Assembly: GCA_902729315.2 (NCBI GenBank)
Contig: LR746275.1
Location: forward strand, 126,501 to 190,500
Reading direction: 5' to 3'
Origin: Spirodela intermedia
Lineage: Eukaryota; Streptophyta; Magnoliopsida; Alismatales; Araceae
Length of the DNA stretch: 64,000 bases
The notes under the pieces are model-generated. The model saw only the letters and a program-made list of their open reading frames with translations. It made no database searches and had not been told where the DNA came from. Positions 46,304 through 60,283 of the stretch are shown piece by piece (position 1 is the first letter of the stretch; each line of letters starts with the position of its first letter). Position numbers and translations under genes: made by a program.

Positions 46304-49300
46304 TCATATGTCCAGGAGCAGCCGGCGAGGGTCCTCAACGACGTCCTTGATGCGTCGCAGGAAGAACACCGCCTCTCTTCCGTCAATGAGCCGGTGGTCG
46401 TACGTCAGTGCGATGTACATCATGGGCCTCGGCACGACGCTGCCATCGACGACCATCGGGCGGGACACGATGGAGTGCATCCCCAGGATGGCCGACTGCA
46501 ATTCAAAGACGAGTTCATGTTTTGATCAATGCCTGTAACTGTAAGAAAATCCTTGCGGGCCAATCTCGGATGGATCTGCAGCCGGGTCTGAATTCTGATT
46601 TCCCCCCGAACAAGGAGCGATCCTGTCGGAGGTCAACTGTTCGATTCTAATTCACGGGGGCGGGGTACCTGAGGAGGGTTGATGATGGGCGTGCTGAGGA
46701 GGCTCCCATAGACACCGCCGTTGGAGATAGTGAAGGAGCCCCCAGCCATCTCGTCAATCGATATTGTGCCGTCGTTCGCCTTCTTGGCCAGTGTGTTGAT
46801 CTCCTTCTCAATCTCCGCGAAATTCATCCTGTCAGCATTGCGGATGACTGGAACGACGAGCCCCTGGGAGGATGGCGAGGGTGAATTTCTGGGCAACGGG
46901 GTGTGCAACAGACCATCTAGATATCTCCTTCTTTCAGAGTGGCTAGAAAAAACATGGTTCAAGCACAAGTTCAGAAAGAAGGAAAGATCTCAACCAGCAT
47001 AGCCCCATGCTCCAGGCCCATTTACCAGAATCTCCCTCCCATTTATAAGCAAAGATTCAGCAGGATCTTGAGGCCCCAGAACCAGTGGTCAAGATCCAAT
47101 CAAGATACTCCGTGGGTGGGTTCAGAGTCCCATGGAGGGAGTTAGGTGGCCAGAGACATCCACATTAAACAAGGACTCACGTGGACATGGAACCTAGCGG
47201 TCAGAAAGATCCCATGTCACCCGGCCATCATCCGTCAGCCATCTCCATGGGCCTCTAAACATCCGCATTCCGTATCCCAATGAGCCTCCTCATCGCAGAG
47301 GTTCATTAAACTCATGCACGCATACAAACGAATTTTAAACTCATGGACTCTCGCTCGGAGGAGATCCATCTCACAAACCGAGGACACCCCATCCCAATAG
47401 CCTCTTGAACAAGAATTCATCCCACAGACTCCCAAATATGATGCTTTCGTCTCAGAAATCACAGATGGACTTGATCTCAGAAGCTTTCCGAATAGGTTTT
47501 GGCTTCATCCCATAAACTCTTCCAATTGACTGCAACTCACGAATTATATTATATCGGCTTTTTGGCCTGCATCTCACGAATTGTACATGGTTTATCACGA
47601 ATTAAATCATCTATCTATCCGAAATGCTGTTTTCCCCCATTTAGCTTTCCAACCAGGCTGCAAACATAGATTGTACAGCAGAAATATCCTATGCTAACTT
47701 CCTATGCACCAGAAGAGAACCTTCTCTGGGGATCTGGGGGGGTAGTATGTGGATGGAAATTAGAGAGGATGTCAGCATTGGCAGATGAAGGCTTGATGGT
47801 AAATATCGGCACAATCGAAATAGATCAAACTAGCTTAAATGTATCAACTTTTAGTTGATGCTACACAGATAAATGGGGGTAGCGCTGACAGTAAGAAATC
47901 AATGAGCATTGGAAATCTTGAGTTAAGATGAAACGGGTGGGTAGGGTTCAAAGACAAACCTTTGGAGTACCAACTGCAATACTGATATCAACATATTCTC
48001 GGTAAATGATATCATCCCCATCAATCACTGCATTAATAACTGGCTGGTTTTGGAGTCCACTGACAGCAGCCTGTTCATAAATATAAAACAGTGAAGAATA
48101 AAACCAAGAACAGAAAATCGGTTGCCAAATATTTTTGACTATGCATACCTTCACAAAGCCAGACATAAGACCCAATTTGACGCCATGCTTTTCCGCAAAG
48201 GCGTCTTTGTACTCAGACCGAAGTTTCATTAAGTTTGTCCTGACGTTTTCAACCAGTCACATGAAAATTTGTTAGTTTGTCTATATTTCTTTAGAAAACC
48301 ATAGAAGCGTGCACACACAGTCACCTGCATCTACGAAATTTCACAATCAAAGACAAAAATATATAACAAGAGAATCCAGCGTTTTTTCAAGGCTTACATG
48401 TCAACTTCGTTAAATGTAGTCAGCATTGCAAACGTATTCTGAGAATCTTTCAAACGAGTTGCAACCCGTTTCCTAAGTCTTGTCATGGGAACCTAAAATT
48501 AAAATTAAATCCACACAAAAGAATATGGATAAATAACAGGACACAGGATTCAACCTCAACTTGTATCAAACGCCATAGGTGTGCTGAGAAGACTTACACG
48601 CCTTTCTCTTTCTTTGGGAGGAAGCTGAGGTTCTGACGCAGAGGTTCTAGAAGGTGAAGGAGAAGCTGCTTTGGGCTTCTCTTTTACAGGAGTTTCTGGT
48701 ACAGGTTTTTTCTTCTCGGAACCCTGCACCTCCGCGGGAGGTGCCTTGGGGATATCCTTAGCGATTTTTTCCTCTGATGGTGCAACATGAGTCGTGCCTG
48801 CATCTGATTTAGAAATCACAGCAACTTTGGTTCCTGGTGTGACAGTTTCTCCCTCTATGGCCACAAACTGCTCAAAATCAAAGGATCAGATCCATTAATA
48901 TTAACAGAACTTATCCATGATAAAACTCTGTGACGAGAAAGCTGATGTACACAGAACAAAGGCGGTTCACCTTCTGGATGATACCAGCTTCGGGGCTAAC
49001 AACGTCAATGGTAACCTGTGAGGAAAGAATAGTTCATGATTAAATAAATTTCCAACGAAGATCAGATATAATATTTGGAAAACTGCTCATCAAGTCGATA
49101 AAGAAACCTTGTCCGTTTCAATCTGAGCAATCGGTTCATCCACTGCAACACGGTCACCAGGCTCTGTTTCAACATATTAGAAAATGTGGGCAGACATGAA
49201 ATCAGAGCAATAATGAGCACAGCATTCGAGCTTCTTCTAATTTCATAGGTACAGACAGAAGAGTATATCAATAAAAACCAATCCGGTACAAGAGAACACA

Positions 49301-52300
49301 CTAAGCTCATAGATAGAGCATACTAGACGAATAACTGGGGTTTGGAATACATATGCAGCACCCCGCTAGGGTTTATAGTAGAACATACGCTTCAAAAATG
49401 TTGCGAGTGTGCCATCGGTTATAGATTCTCCCATGAAGGGAACGACTGCATCGACTAGTTCACCTTCATTGAGAAAGAACAAGGGACAAAAAAGGGTGTC
49501 AAGAGCATATTCTTGCGAAGAACATTAATTTCCTTTCCAAAATATTTGATGAAAAGGAAGCGTCATAGAGACCATTATCTGATGCAAATGACCTGCTCCA
49601 GCGTTGTGCAGAAGTGGCTTGGAAGAGCTCAACCATCCTTTACATCATAAATAACATAAATAAAAATAAATAAATAAAAACTGAGCGAAAGGTGAAGTGG
49701 GGACAAACGTTTCTCGAAGCTAAAGTCAGGTTAGTCACAGTTGTTGGATCAACTAAAGCTAAGCAAAACAAATTGACAGGTGAGCAAGCATTTTACTACT
49801 AACCTGATGTTCGTTTCAAGTTGACCACCTGGAGAAACGAACTTTCATTATCAGTGGCTGCAAAAAATAAATCTACTCTATTCCATACTTCAAAATGGCA
49901 GACAAGTTCACCTTTCAAATGAGGAACACTGAAAGTTTGAAAATGCCTAGGGTTTCTCCCCAGACATAATATCTGCAAAAATGATTGGTAGGAACTTACG
50001 AGAAGGATATCCAATAAATTGATTAAATAAAGCCTAGAGTATGTGCATTATCGTCAGGAAGTGCAAGTTCAACAGAGAAAAGATAATTGTTGCTGCCAGC
50101 CCACACATAGAACATTACTTTGACACGACACAAATGCAGACTATCACTTCCCCATACCACAATTTGTGGATATTGGCAGGAGGGGCTGGAAAACGATGAA
50201 TCAGGCTAGTGATGGATCCCACCAATCACAGAAACTGAAAGCAGCGATAGGTAAATAGACACGTGCATTAGGAACTCAACAAAGTATGTTCCTCGAAATA
50301 CCAAATAATAGCCCCTTCTCCCAAGGCCCAGTTTGTAAACACAGCAGTCATGGTTTCCACGGTGCTCAGGCCTCCCATCTGAAGCTAAAGAATAATCGAA
50401 GCATAACCAAATAAGATCCAGGATGCCAGATTGGAACTGGAAAGGGCCAGTCTGGTTATACCAAATCATTATGCATTACATCATCTGGTTATATCCCCCT
50501 ACTAGCAAACCCAAAAAACCTTTCACAGTTCGAGACAAACGATTGTGATGGAGTCAAACATTGTAAAGGAGAAATCAGACACAAAACATTTAGTAAGGAA
50601 CGTCATATTCCATGAATTACAAAGAACAGCAAGGAAGAAAAAAGGGGACTTTGTGAGAGGCACCATGCGAGTCATATGGGGACGGAAGCATTCAGAGTGG
50701 AGAAACTGCAAATAAGAGAGACGGTGGCGAATTTCAAAGGCGTGAGAGCGATCTCCTGTTAATAGGGAATCAAATTTTCAGCAGAAGAGCAGAATGGCAG
50801 CAAGGGAGATAGGTTCCGGCAATTGACTATTTCAAATCATAAGGGAATGAAGAAGGTAGGATCCTTCCATATCCCAGACCAATGGAATAAAAAAACTACT
50901 GAAAGGCATGACCTCTCAGAAACCCCACGCACATAAACTATGTACCACACAAAGATGGTGTAGCCCGTAGCTGTAATCCAGAAGACCAAAAATAGCATAT
51001 ACCATAATACACCCTTCCACATTACCAAAAAATCTCACCCTGTATTTTCCTGTGATGTTCATAATTAAAAGCCCCACCAACCAGAAAGATTAGCCTTTAA
51101 AAGAAGATTATCCGAAATCTAGCACTGTCTCTCCACATCACTCTTCTCACTTCCTCAATCTATCTGTCTCGAGATGTAAATAGCATCTCCACCTCTCCCA
51201 ATTCATCTCTCCCCAGCTCCCACCATCTCATACTTTTCAGTCTCTTTACTTCAAACAAAAACCAAAACTAAATAAAAAAGTGATGCCTTTGCTTGAGCAC
51301 CTGTACATGAAACAACATTCTGAGCTTGCCTGCCTTCAGAACTATGCTTAGATACCGACAGAATTATGCAATTCTGTGGCACATCTCAATCTACTTGCCA
51401 TCTTGATCTGGCTCGTCTCAGATCCGCTTCCCATAAACTTCAATTTCGGCATTCCACTGGACTCATCCTCCGAGGTATTCAACATAGTTGAAATCTATTC
51501 CAATGATCAAGAACATCTTCCGAAATTGAAATACATTCCATGAGTAGAATAAACACTTCTTATAATCGTGGGCGATAAACATTTTTTAGCCCTTGTTGGC
51601 ATGTATTTTTATCCCTTGGCATATTACATGGCAAGATCTTCACAATACTTTATGAAATTCATAACTCCCAGAATATTTAGACCCTTTCCATCAGAGGCAA
51701 TACAACATGTTGTTACTATTTTTAGGACTGCAAGCTTAAACCAGATCCACTTTTCCTTTCAAGGACTCCCTCAATGAATTTGCTGAATTAGGTAACTTCC
51801 TCAACCCATGCTGCTACAAACACAGACAAACAATGCTCAAAAGTGAAGTATCCGCAAACTATGTCAGCTGCCCTCTTAGGTGCTTTCAGTTCTCCTGAGT
51901 GGAGGACTAGTGAGTCAGCTTTGGACATTGAGAGACATTCATCTGACCGGCTAAATATGAGTAATATGTCATCTTACGGCATCCAATGCAGTAGAAGCAA
52001 ATGAATATATTCCTGCCTGGCCTGATACTTCATGGACTAGATGGCTCGTGATATGTGTTGGGTCTCAGCCTTGAGGGAGCTGATGTAAAAGGGCTTTCTC
52101 TTCCATCTGTATCCTCTAGTTATGTTAAAATGATCAGCTAGACAGAGGAATCCTCAAGAGAAGGAAAATAAGAAAGTTTCACTCAATCGATATCCAGAAA
52201 GACCGGAACTATCACCCAGCAGATATGAAAACGCAGGACAACAACGTGTGATGCCGAAGAGAGATTCAGAGAATCCTAAGATCACTTTTGAAGCAACGCC

Positions 52301-52569
52301 GGTTTAAATCTGATGACAACAAGAGCTCTTCCATGGTGAATCCCCAGCAGGAGATACCTCATTTCCGGCACCCCAGTAGCTCTCCGGCAAAGGAACCGCA
52401 GCCTGCCGAACCCTCAGCAGAGTCTGCCCGACGACCTGCAAACGACCGCATAAAAGGAAGATGATGAGACACAGAAATATCTGTGCAAGACCCCGTCGCT
52501 GAGCAGAGACCACAGCACTCAGTCAAAACCAAGATGAATCCCTACCCTCCTCCTCGTGGCCGCCAACAT
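46304..52569 (-). CDS. 2-oxoglutarate dehydrogenase E2 (dihydrolipoyl succinyltransferase), mitochondrial
   Basis: Core of the TCA-cycle 2-oxoglutarate dehydrogenase complex; transfers succinyl from the lipoyl arm to CoA (EC 2.3.1.61). Thirteen exons: 52569-52546, 52435-52358, 49972-49912, 49857-49804, 49454-49389, 49163-49108, 49015-48971, 48867-48598, 48492-48398, 48239-48149, 48070-47960, 46863-46669, 46495-46304. The 1338 nt close in frame to 445 residues. The presequence starts [20 protein letters not shown]. Lipoyl domain: [29 protein letters not shown], with lipoylated Lys about 113. A Pro/Lys/Ser-rich linker follows. Catalytic domain: [34 protein letters not shown] and [15 protein letters not shown] (His about 416), ending LLLDI. 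Exons 3-4 are poorly conserved and less certain. A 2.4-kb intron follows exon 2. Confidence 0.95.
49973..52357 (-). other. 2.4-kb intron 2 of the E2 gene
   Basis: AT-rich sequence between the presequence exons. No nested gene or transposon domain is recognised. Confidence 0.6.
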
Positions 52570-54086
52570 CTCGACCGCGCTGTTGTGCTCCTGTCCTGTC
52601 GCAAACGACCGAAAGCCCAGAAAGAAAGATCAGAGAATGCAGGAAAGGGGAAGAACCCCGCAGCACGGATCGATACCCCGGTTTAGGAAACTACAATCCG
52701 GGGGGAAACCCGAACAAGCACAGAGGGAGAAAGAAGAGAAAGAAGAAGAGGAACAACAGCAACAACAATAACAAAGAGAGGCGAATAACGCCTGCAGGCG
52801 GCACCTGATCTGAGCCCGGCTCCGATGGGAGGACCGCAGCCGGGGTCGGGGGAGTAGGAAGAAGAATGCGACTCCTCGACCGAACAAAATGTGCCGGACT
52901 TTGGAGTGCGGCACCGGAAAGCAATACAAATAGTAGCTTTTTGCAGGAGGGCTTCTTGCTCGCGAGAGAACCGATCGACCCCACCCCAACCCCTCCCCCG
53001 TTCCCTCCTCCTCGGCGGACCGATCAGATAACGTCCGTAGGCGATCGGAGAGCCACCAGGCCACCTTTAAGGGTGGGCCTAGTGGCGGAGACCGCGGCCG
53101 TCGGACGGTCGAGATAATCCGAGGCTCTTGGTCAAAATTCCCCCCTTTCAAGAAAGCCGCCACGTGGTCTCGACCGGCGGCGGCGCAGCTCGACGACTGA
53201 GGACGGCCGGAACGCGGTGGCGGAGACAAAGGGGTACCTAATCGCCTAGATTTGGTTCTATCCGCGGCGAAATTTCAAATACACCCTGCATAAATTATCC
53301 AATTTTGGTCGGACCTTCACCCCCTCCCAGCTGACTATGGCCGCACGCAAGAACTTTTGGTGAGTTGACTCCCAATAAGAGATCGATGGAAGACCCAACG
53401 TCACAAGAACAAATTCCATCTTTGCGAAATTACCCTTGCAGTACAGTGATTCCGAGAAAACGGCGTGCAAGTCAACTTACTTGCATCAGTCCAAGGGTGC
53501 CAACGTGCCGAAGAAGGTCAACTTACCGATGCCAGCTGTCGATTGCTCGATCACAGTTTAGGCTTCTTCGACCTCGGCAGTCAAGTCAACCATGGTTGCA
53601 CAAAAATGTCAAACTTGCATATGTGAGGATCAGAAGGAGAATTGACTCGAAACTCTTTTTCATAGATCTTTGCATGAAAGCAAATTGGCCTCTCACTAAC
53701 ATGACAGCCACATCATGGATAATACGGCAACAAAAGCCAGTGAATCGAGGGAGGGGTGCCAGAGAGCCAAAAGATGAACCCTGCGAAGCAAGGCTGTGAC
53801 CCAACCTTGCAAGGGTCAACCAGCCATCTATCATATCCCAGATAGATGCGGAGATGGAATAAGTGGGGAGGGAGGAGGGGCCAGAGACCCCACCTGGGTG
53901 CAGAGGAGGTCAAACAGACAAGAACCAACATTTTATCTTTCCTTTTGGAGAGAATCTGGGGAGGAGAACCTTCACCTCCGGCTATGCACAGCAGTCAGAG
54001 TGGGCAAAAAAGGCATCTCCTCTTTGGTCTCCTCATTAGATGCTCAAAAATACACGGTGGAGGGAGAGCCCGTCTGCGGCTCCCCC
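52570..54086. other. intergenic between the E2 promoter and the RH50 3' end
   Basis: GC-rich part up to 53230 is the E2 promoter and leader region with a purine-rich tract at 52725-52765. The rest holds the RH50 3' flank. No further gene is supported. Confidence 0.45.
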
Positions 54087-57000
54087 CTAGGTAGAGGGAA
54101 GATCATGGAGAGGGTGGCCCTTCTGGTTCCTGTCCATTATTTTACGGGCCAAGGAGACCTGCTTGCCCACCACAAACACAAATGCCTTGCCTGTGCCACC
54201 AGCGCCCCGGGCCGTCCTCCCGACGCGGCGGATGTACTCACTTGGGTCCCGCGGAAAGTCAAAGAGCACCACATGGTCCACGTTGGCAAAGTCAATTCCC
54301 CGTGAAGCCCTGTTGCCAAGGAAAGATGAGATGAATAGGTGGATTGATTCAAATGATTAATCCAAACCGATGGTTTCTTCATGGGAAGGAAGTCAAAGAG
54401 GAAGCATTCTCTTCTTTCTTACTAGGGAGGGATGTTGACTACACCATCAACTCCTATAATTAATATTGACAAAGTATAATCCCTGTAGTACAGAAATATA
54501 TCACCAGGTACTCGTAAATCTACCAAAAATAAACATATCTACACCTACTGGAAAAAAAATTTAAAAATCTACTAAAAAGTAGTCAAAGGAAGGGTCACAC
54601 TGGTACCTGTCGGTGCATATCAGAAACAATGAGTCAGCTGACTGTGAACTCATAAACTCCTTCATATTTGACAGGCGTGATTCTTGCTCTAATGCAGCAT
54701 GGAACGACAAGACCTTGATGCGATGCTCCTTCCTGTCAAAACGCTTCAACAGATTCTCAACCTTTCTGCAGGTTTCTATCTGCCAAAGGGAAGCCAACAA
54801 GACCTACTGAGAGGAATAACTCAAGGAAAGCCTTTCCGTTGGGCTGAGGAATTTGGGTTTTCTTAACTCAAGAAAAATTTCTCTGGAAACTTCATATAAG
54901 TGCATGAAAGAGGAAATAAATAGTCAATGGCGTTAATCCATAAGGGAAAAGAATGCAACCTTATTGCAGAAGATGACAGTTTTGCGAATAGGAGATTGCT
55001 CCACGAGCTGCAGCAAGGCAGTCCTCTTATTGGAGAAGGCTGTTTCAGGGGTTTTCTCCTCCCCATCTTTTCCACTGCAGTCAACGAGAACCTGCATCAA
55101 AACCAAATGTCCCAACTTTTAGCGGCCGCTGCTAGAAGTAACCAACCAGGTATATCGCCTGCTACGATTCCCATTGCAGGCGTTTTCTCACACAGTCTAC
55201 GATAGGGCAGATGCAGCCCCATCCATCCTGGTCCAATCCAGAATGATTGACTGATTCAGAAGCGCACACTCCACATAAATAGATTCTGGCAAAGTTTCAG
55301 GAGAAATAAGCCATATACTACTGCCTAGGGTCAACTAATTCCGAGAAATTAGTAATTATCGCTTAGAACCCAAACTAAGACATTTTTCTGACCAAATTAA
55401 TGCATGAAAAGCAACTTCAGCCATGGTAGGAGAGTAAAATTCTACAGCCCAATATACGGATTAGTGTTCACAAATCTTGCAGTCCTAGGGATGACAGACA
55501 ATATCTGGAACGAATGAAGAAGAGAGAACAGAGGAAGCTACAGGACGAAAATAGTTTCATGCATCTGCTAGTATACGGACTATCCAAGATCATCTCAACA
55601 AAGACAGTAATAAACCCAACCTCTTCTAGGCCATAGCTGGTACGGTGCATACCCGGTCCTGCTATCACCTCGCAATCAGGAAAATCCTCCACTAACTTGT
55701 TGTAAATATCAACCGGCAGAGTTGCAGTTACAAACAGATACTGTGTCATTACTGGCACGGAGTTGATTAAGGTCCGTAAAACCTGCTCAAATGCTTCGTC
55801 GCCAAAGAGTATGTCCACCTCATCAAGCACAGCACTGATACAATAGATAACAACAGAGAAGAAAAACACTTAGCAGATCGTCAAAAGTTCCAGCAGCAAG
55901 AGACCCCGAAAACAAAGACGATTTGAGTTATTAGATCATTCCAAAACCATAAAGAAACCATCATCTTGCTGAGGTGCATTGTATGATTGCAGAGGCACTT
56001 AAAAGAAAGGTTGCGGCAAGAAGGATGGAGTTCAAATATTATTTCCACTTCATCTCCTAATACGAGTTGAAATAAGGAAATACGAGTGAGATGAGACAAT
56101 ATGCTTCGCATCACATCCGAGACTATCACCAAAGAAAAAGGATATCATTTAACATTTTTCCTCATCATAAGCCAGCTTAAACTATGCTTACTGCAGCACA
56201 TGCAGACGACAAACAACTTGTCTTTCTAACTTTCTTGTACAATATTTCTTGAACATGTAGAACTAGAAATGAAGTGAGCACATAAATTCCACATTAAATG
56301 GAAAAAATAAGGTAAACTCACAAGTGAATTGATACCATTCACCTGCAATGACGACCTGCCACCCTCCAACCTCAAACACACATGCCGATTTTTCTCGTAG
56401 AAGAATAGGGATCGAGTGGAACACTGATGTTTATAGAAAAACCTTTGTTAAAACTTTCATTTAAAATAAATCTCTGTTTCATATATTCGAAATATATCAT
56501 TTTTTCTCATTTTTTATCCTAAAGCACCTTAGATTGGCCAACTAGTCCCCATCTGAATTAGACCCTGGAAATCCACTGGTCCAGTCCAGTACAGATCACA
56601 ATTGTTTGCTGAAACCTGAATGGATACCCATCCTTATGTGCCTCCTAGAGTTTAATAATCGGCAACAGAAACAACCAAGTGTGGGTCAGAACAAGTGATT
56701 CCTGGTGAATAGAAACCAGAAAGGGTATAGGGCCTTTGTCAACCGTACTGTGCGGGAAAAAATGTCATTCCCACCATCAATCTGGAAAATGGGTTTCCTC
56801 ATAGCAATCTTTTTTCTTTCACAATCAAAGGTGCCAATAACACTTGATTCTAGAATATATTTCTGCATACCATGGACTTGGTAAATTACCTTCTTCTTAT
56901 TCCCTCCTCTTTGATTGAAGCTTCTGGTGGACATGAATAAGAATTTACATGGGTTCCCAACAATTATGATATATGACGAAGCTTAATTGATTCTTGCTCC

Positions 57001-59798
57001 AACTTCTTTCAAAAAAATCTCTCTCGTAGCTACTATTCTACAAAAAACCCTGTTAGAGTTAAACCTATTTCGCTTCAATGATAAACTAAGCCATCCAATA
57101 GGCATCACAAAGCAGTTGACAAAAGCTTAATATCATTTACAGGCAGGTAATAGATCAGAAATTTAGTGGCATGATGCAGAGAAAAGCGAATAAGTAGAAA
57201 AAATGGTAGGAGCCCTTTAACACGTCTCACTTAAGATAAATGAGACAGCCACTTAACAGAATAATGATTCATGTTCTTTTTCCTAGTTAGAATGGCATGA
57301 AAGTTATCAAATAACAAAGATGATGGAAGATAAAAAGATTTCATCAATCCAAAAGGTGCTGTGAATATATATTTTATACAAAATCACGGTTCCATTCTCA
57401 TAAAAAAATGATACCAAATCATTAATCAATTACCATTTCAGATTATTTAATTTCAAAAAGCCTTCCTGAAGTAGAAATATGAAACGGCCTGGTGTTGCTA
57501 TAAGAATGTCCAAGTCCTGTTGAAGGCTTTCCAGCTGAGTCTTCTGTCGGAAACCTCCAGTTGCAACCATAGACCTGAATGGGACACCAGATCTTGCTAT
57601 GGATCGGCAGTTATTAAGCACCTGCAAAAAAGCATCTCCGTGATCATTCTTTGTCTATATTAGTTCAGACATCAATAGATGACATTGATCCTACAGACCA
57701 GCTGCAGAGTTCAGATGTTCCTGAGGACGTTTACACTAATGCCTATTCAGTGGCTTAAAAATGCCACATCCACTCTGCACTTAATCTAGATTTTTTTTTA
57801 TTCTACTTGCAATGCCAAAACCTAAAAGTTTCATTAAAAAACTACAGGGCAAAAAATCTAACAGAAGACTTTGTCATTTCCTCAGATCTCAACAGAAGGA
57901 ATAGCATGAAAAGGGCTTCTTTAAAATTAATCTACCAAGCCAACATAGGGTAAATCCAAAATACCAACCTGAGTAGCCAGCTCTGCAGTAGGCACTAATA
58001 TGAGTACCCGAGGACTCCTTGAGGAAGATTTCCTAAGCCCCAGGAGTTCTTCTTGCCTCAAGCGCTGTATTGTTGGAGCAAGATACGCTAATGTCTTTCC
58101 TGATCCACTTTGATCCGAAATGATGCAACTCTTTCCCTCTAGAAGATGTGAATATGTCAGTGCCTGCGGTCATCAATGAACAATTCACTGAATAAGAATG
58201 CATAATAGGACCATAATCAGAACTCAGCTTCAAAAGAACAGCATAAGAAACTTGAGGCAAGTCTTGACCAGCATGGCTCAAGGAAGAAAGAAAAGAGTTT
58301 TAAGTAGGGACAAAGCAGGCACAGCCCGGCAGCTCATCATCATTCAGTAGTCAGTCACAAAAAGCCAGAACAGTTTGCTCCAAGCTGAATCAACAAGTTC
58401 TGATGCATACAACATTTTGTCCAATTGTCATGGTGAAATTACACTAGAATAAATCCAAGGATGTAATAACAAAAAGGGTTGCCAATCAGTGCGAACCAAC
58501 AGTTACGTCACCACAGAAATTGACAAAAGGCCAATTTTTCAGACAGAGACTTCCCAGTATTCATCCTAAATAGGAGCAAGAGGGGTCGCACCTGAATATG
58601 CGAGGGATGACGAAACTGTTGCCTACTTAGACACTCCACCATGTCATCACTACAACCCAACTCTCTAAAAGACTTCCTACTAAAGAATCTCCCATCATCA
58701 CCCGACAAATCTCGATGCTGCTTCTTCAGATGGCCAGTTGGTTGATCGGAAGCTCTCTCCATGGTGGATGACTGCGCATTCCTCCACCCTCTCAAGGGGG
58801 ATGTGCCGCCAGCCTTCTGACGATCATTCCCACCTGCAGGCACACGTTTCCCTCTCTGAAGAACACCCAAGAATCTCGATCGTCTAATACTTTCCTCACT
58901 GCGTCTACTGCCATCATCTTTTGCCCCAAATTCGATCTCAGTATTGGCAGCTATGTCATCCTCAAGACCATCGTCAGCTTCTTCTTCATCATCATCATCA
59001 GATGCATCAACATCTACGCCAATTTGGGATAGCTGCGCCCTCTTACTTCTGACCAGTTCAGTTATTTTCTGCATTTTCGCTCCCAAGTCAGTGTCTGCAC
59101 TGATGGACACGCCCTCGTCATCAGCATCATCTTCAGAAACATCGACACCCAATCCAGTCAGTGGCGTCTTCTTGCTCCTAATCAGGGCCTTCACTTTCTG
59201 TGCCTTCAACTTTCCAAAGTTCCCAGCGGTGCCCGCGGTTCTCCTCCTAGGTTTGCCATCACCGCCGACGGGCCCTGCGCGATAATTGCGCGACTTACAT
59301 TAGAGAACCCAACGAAGAAATGCAACAAAGAATTGCCACCATGTGCTGTAAAATTATGAGAAAAAAATGAATGCCCAACAGAGTTAAAAAGAGAAAGGAT
59401 TCAGTTTTCTACGAAATCGTACGTGTTATCCTCTCTCTCTACTCACCAATTGAGTCTGCCGGCTCTTCGTCGGGCTTCCAGGTGAGAACCTCCTTGGGGG
59501 GGAGAGGCGAATCGGGTCCGTCGTCGACCCCGCCCCAGACAATGACCCTCTCACCCGTCTCCTCGTCAATCAGCTGGTAGGCGCCGGCGGTCTCCATCGG
59601 TATCCGCGTGTAGGTCCTGGCCTTGACGGCGAGCCTCCTCCTGCCGCAGCTGCTTCCGCCATGGCCAGGGGAGGAGGAGAGCAAGCCAAGCAGCGGCCAG
59701 GATCCTCCGGCGACGTGTAGCCTCTGCCCACCACCGGGAATGCACCGAGTGCACTCCGCGAAGCAATTCGAAGGGACTTTTGCCAGCATCTCCCCCAT
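54087..59798 (-). CDS. RH50: chloroplast DEAD-box-type RNA helicase RH50
   Basis: Plastid RNA helicase of the RH50/RH39 group, linked in other plants to 23S/4.5S rRNA maturation. Eight exons: 59798-59447, 59274-58592, 58163-57969, 57621-57434, 55834-55621, 55091-54960, 54779-54607, 54309-54087. The 2160 nt give 719 residues. The N-terminus is a transit peptide, then [40 protein letters not shown], typical of RH50. Acidic patches and KALIRSKK / ELVRSKR repeats follow in exon 2. Helicase motifs: Q region [21 protein letters not shown], Ia VPTAELA, Ib ATPGR, II DEVD (not DEAD), [37 protein letters not shown]. Start at Met59798 is the first ATG in frame after an upstream stop-free but non-ATG stretch. 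Confidence 0.95.
55835..57433 (-). other. 1.6-kb intron 4 of RH50
   Basis: AT-rich, with no nested coding signal. Confidence 0.6.
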
Positions 59799-60059
59799 CG
59801 TACACGTCGAAGAGTTGGAAGAAGAAGAAGAAGAAGGCGAGGCGCAAGGCGGAGGGAGTGATGTTCGCGGGGATTTTAGGCAGGGGATAAGATTTTCGGA
59901 CTTCCTCTCCTGAGGAGCGTTTGGAGAGGTCGAAATGCCCACTTTTACGGAATTTCAAGCCTCCAACGCCTGTTTGCTTCGAGGGAAAAAGGTCCGACTT
60001 TAGCGTCATTATTTCTCGCTGAGGTTCCGGGAACAAAACCGCACTGAGGTTCCAGTGAC

Positions 60060-60170
60060 ACTAAAATTACGAAAAGTCATGCATAAATATTTTGTAATTA
60101 CACTTATGTCCTTTTTATAATTAAAATAATTTTAGTTTCCCCCTAAATATTTTAACTATACATATATCCT
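60060..60170. promoter_or_regulatory. shared AT-rich promoter between RH50 and TAF7
   Basis: The two genes are head to head. On the minus strand TTATAAAAAG (60120-60111) lies 313 bases upstream of the RH50 start. On the plus strand CTATACATATATCC (60156-60169) precedes the TAF7 leader. The AT-rich core is flanked by GC-rich leaders on both sides. Confidence 0.5.
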
Positions 60171-60283
60171 ACCCAACCGCGAGCTCTGGCTCCGCTGCCG
60201 TTAAGAACTCACTCGCCCTCTCCATCTCCCTCCCCGATTCTCCGGCGAGGGATTTTCTAGCTGCGCTCTCCGTCACCCCCCAG

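Noticed and set aside
17560-52569. LIP2 and the lipoylated E2 subunit as a metabolic gene cluster
   Set aside because: They are about 28 kb apart with unrelated genes between and both are housekeeping genes; chance linkage is the simplest reading.
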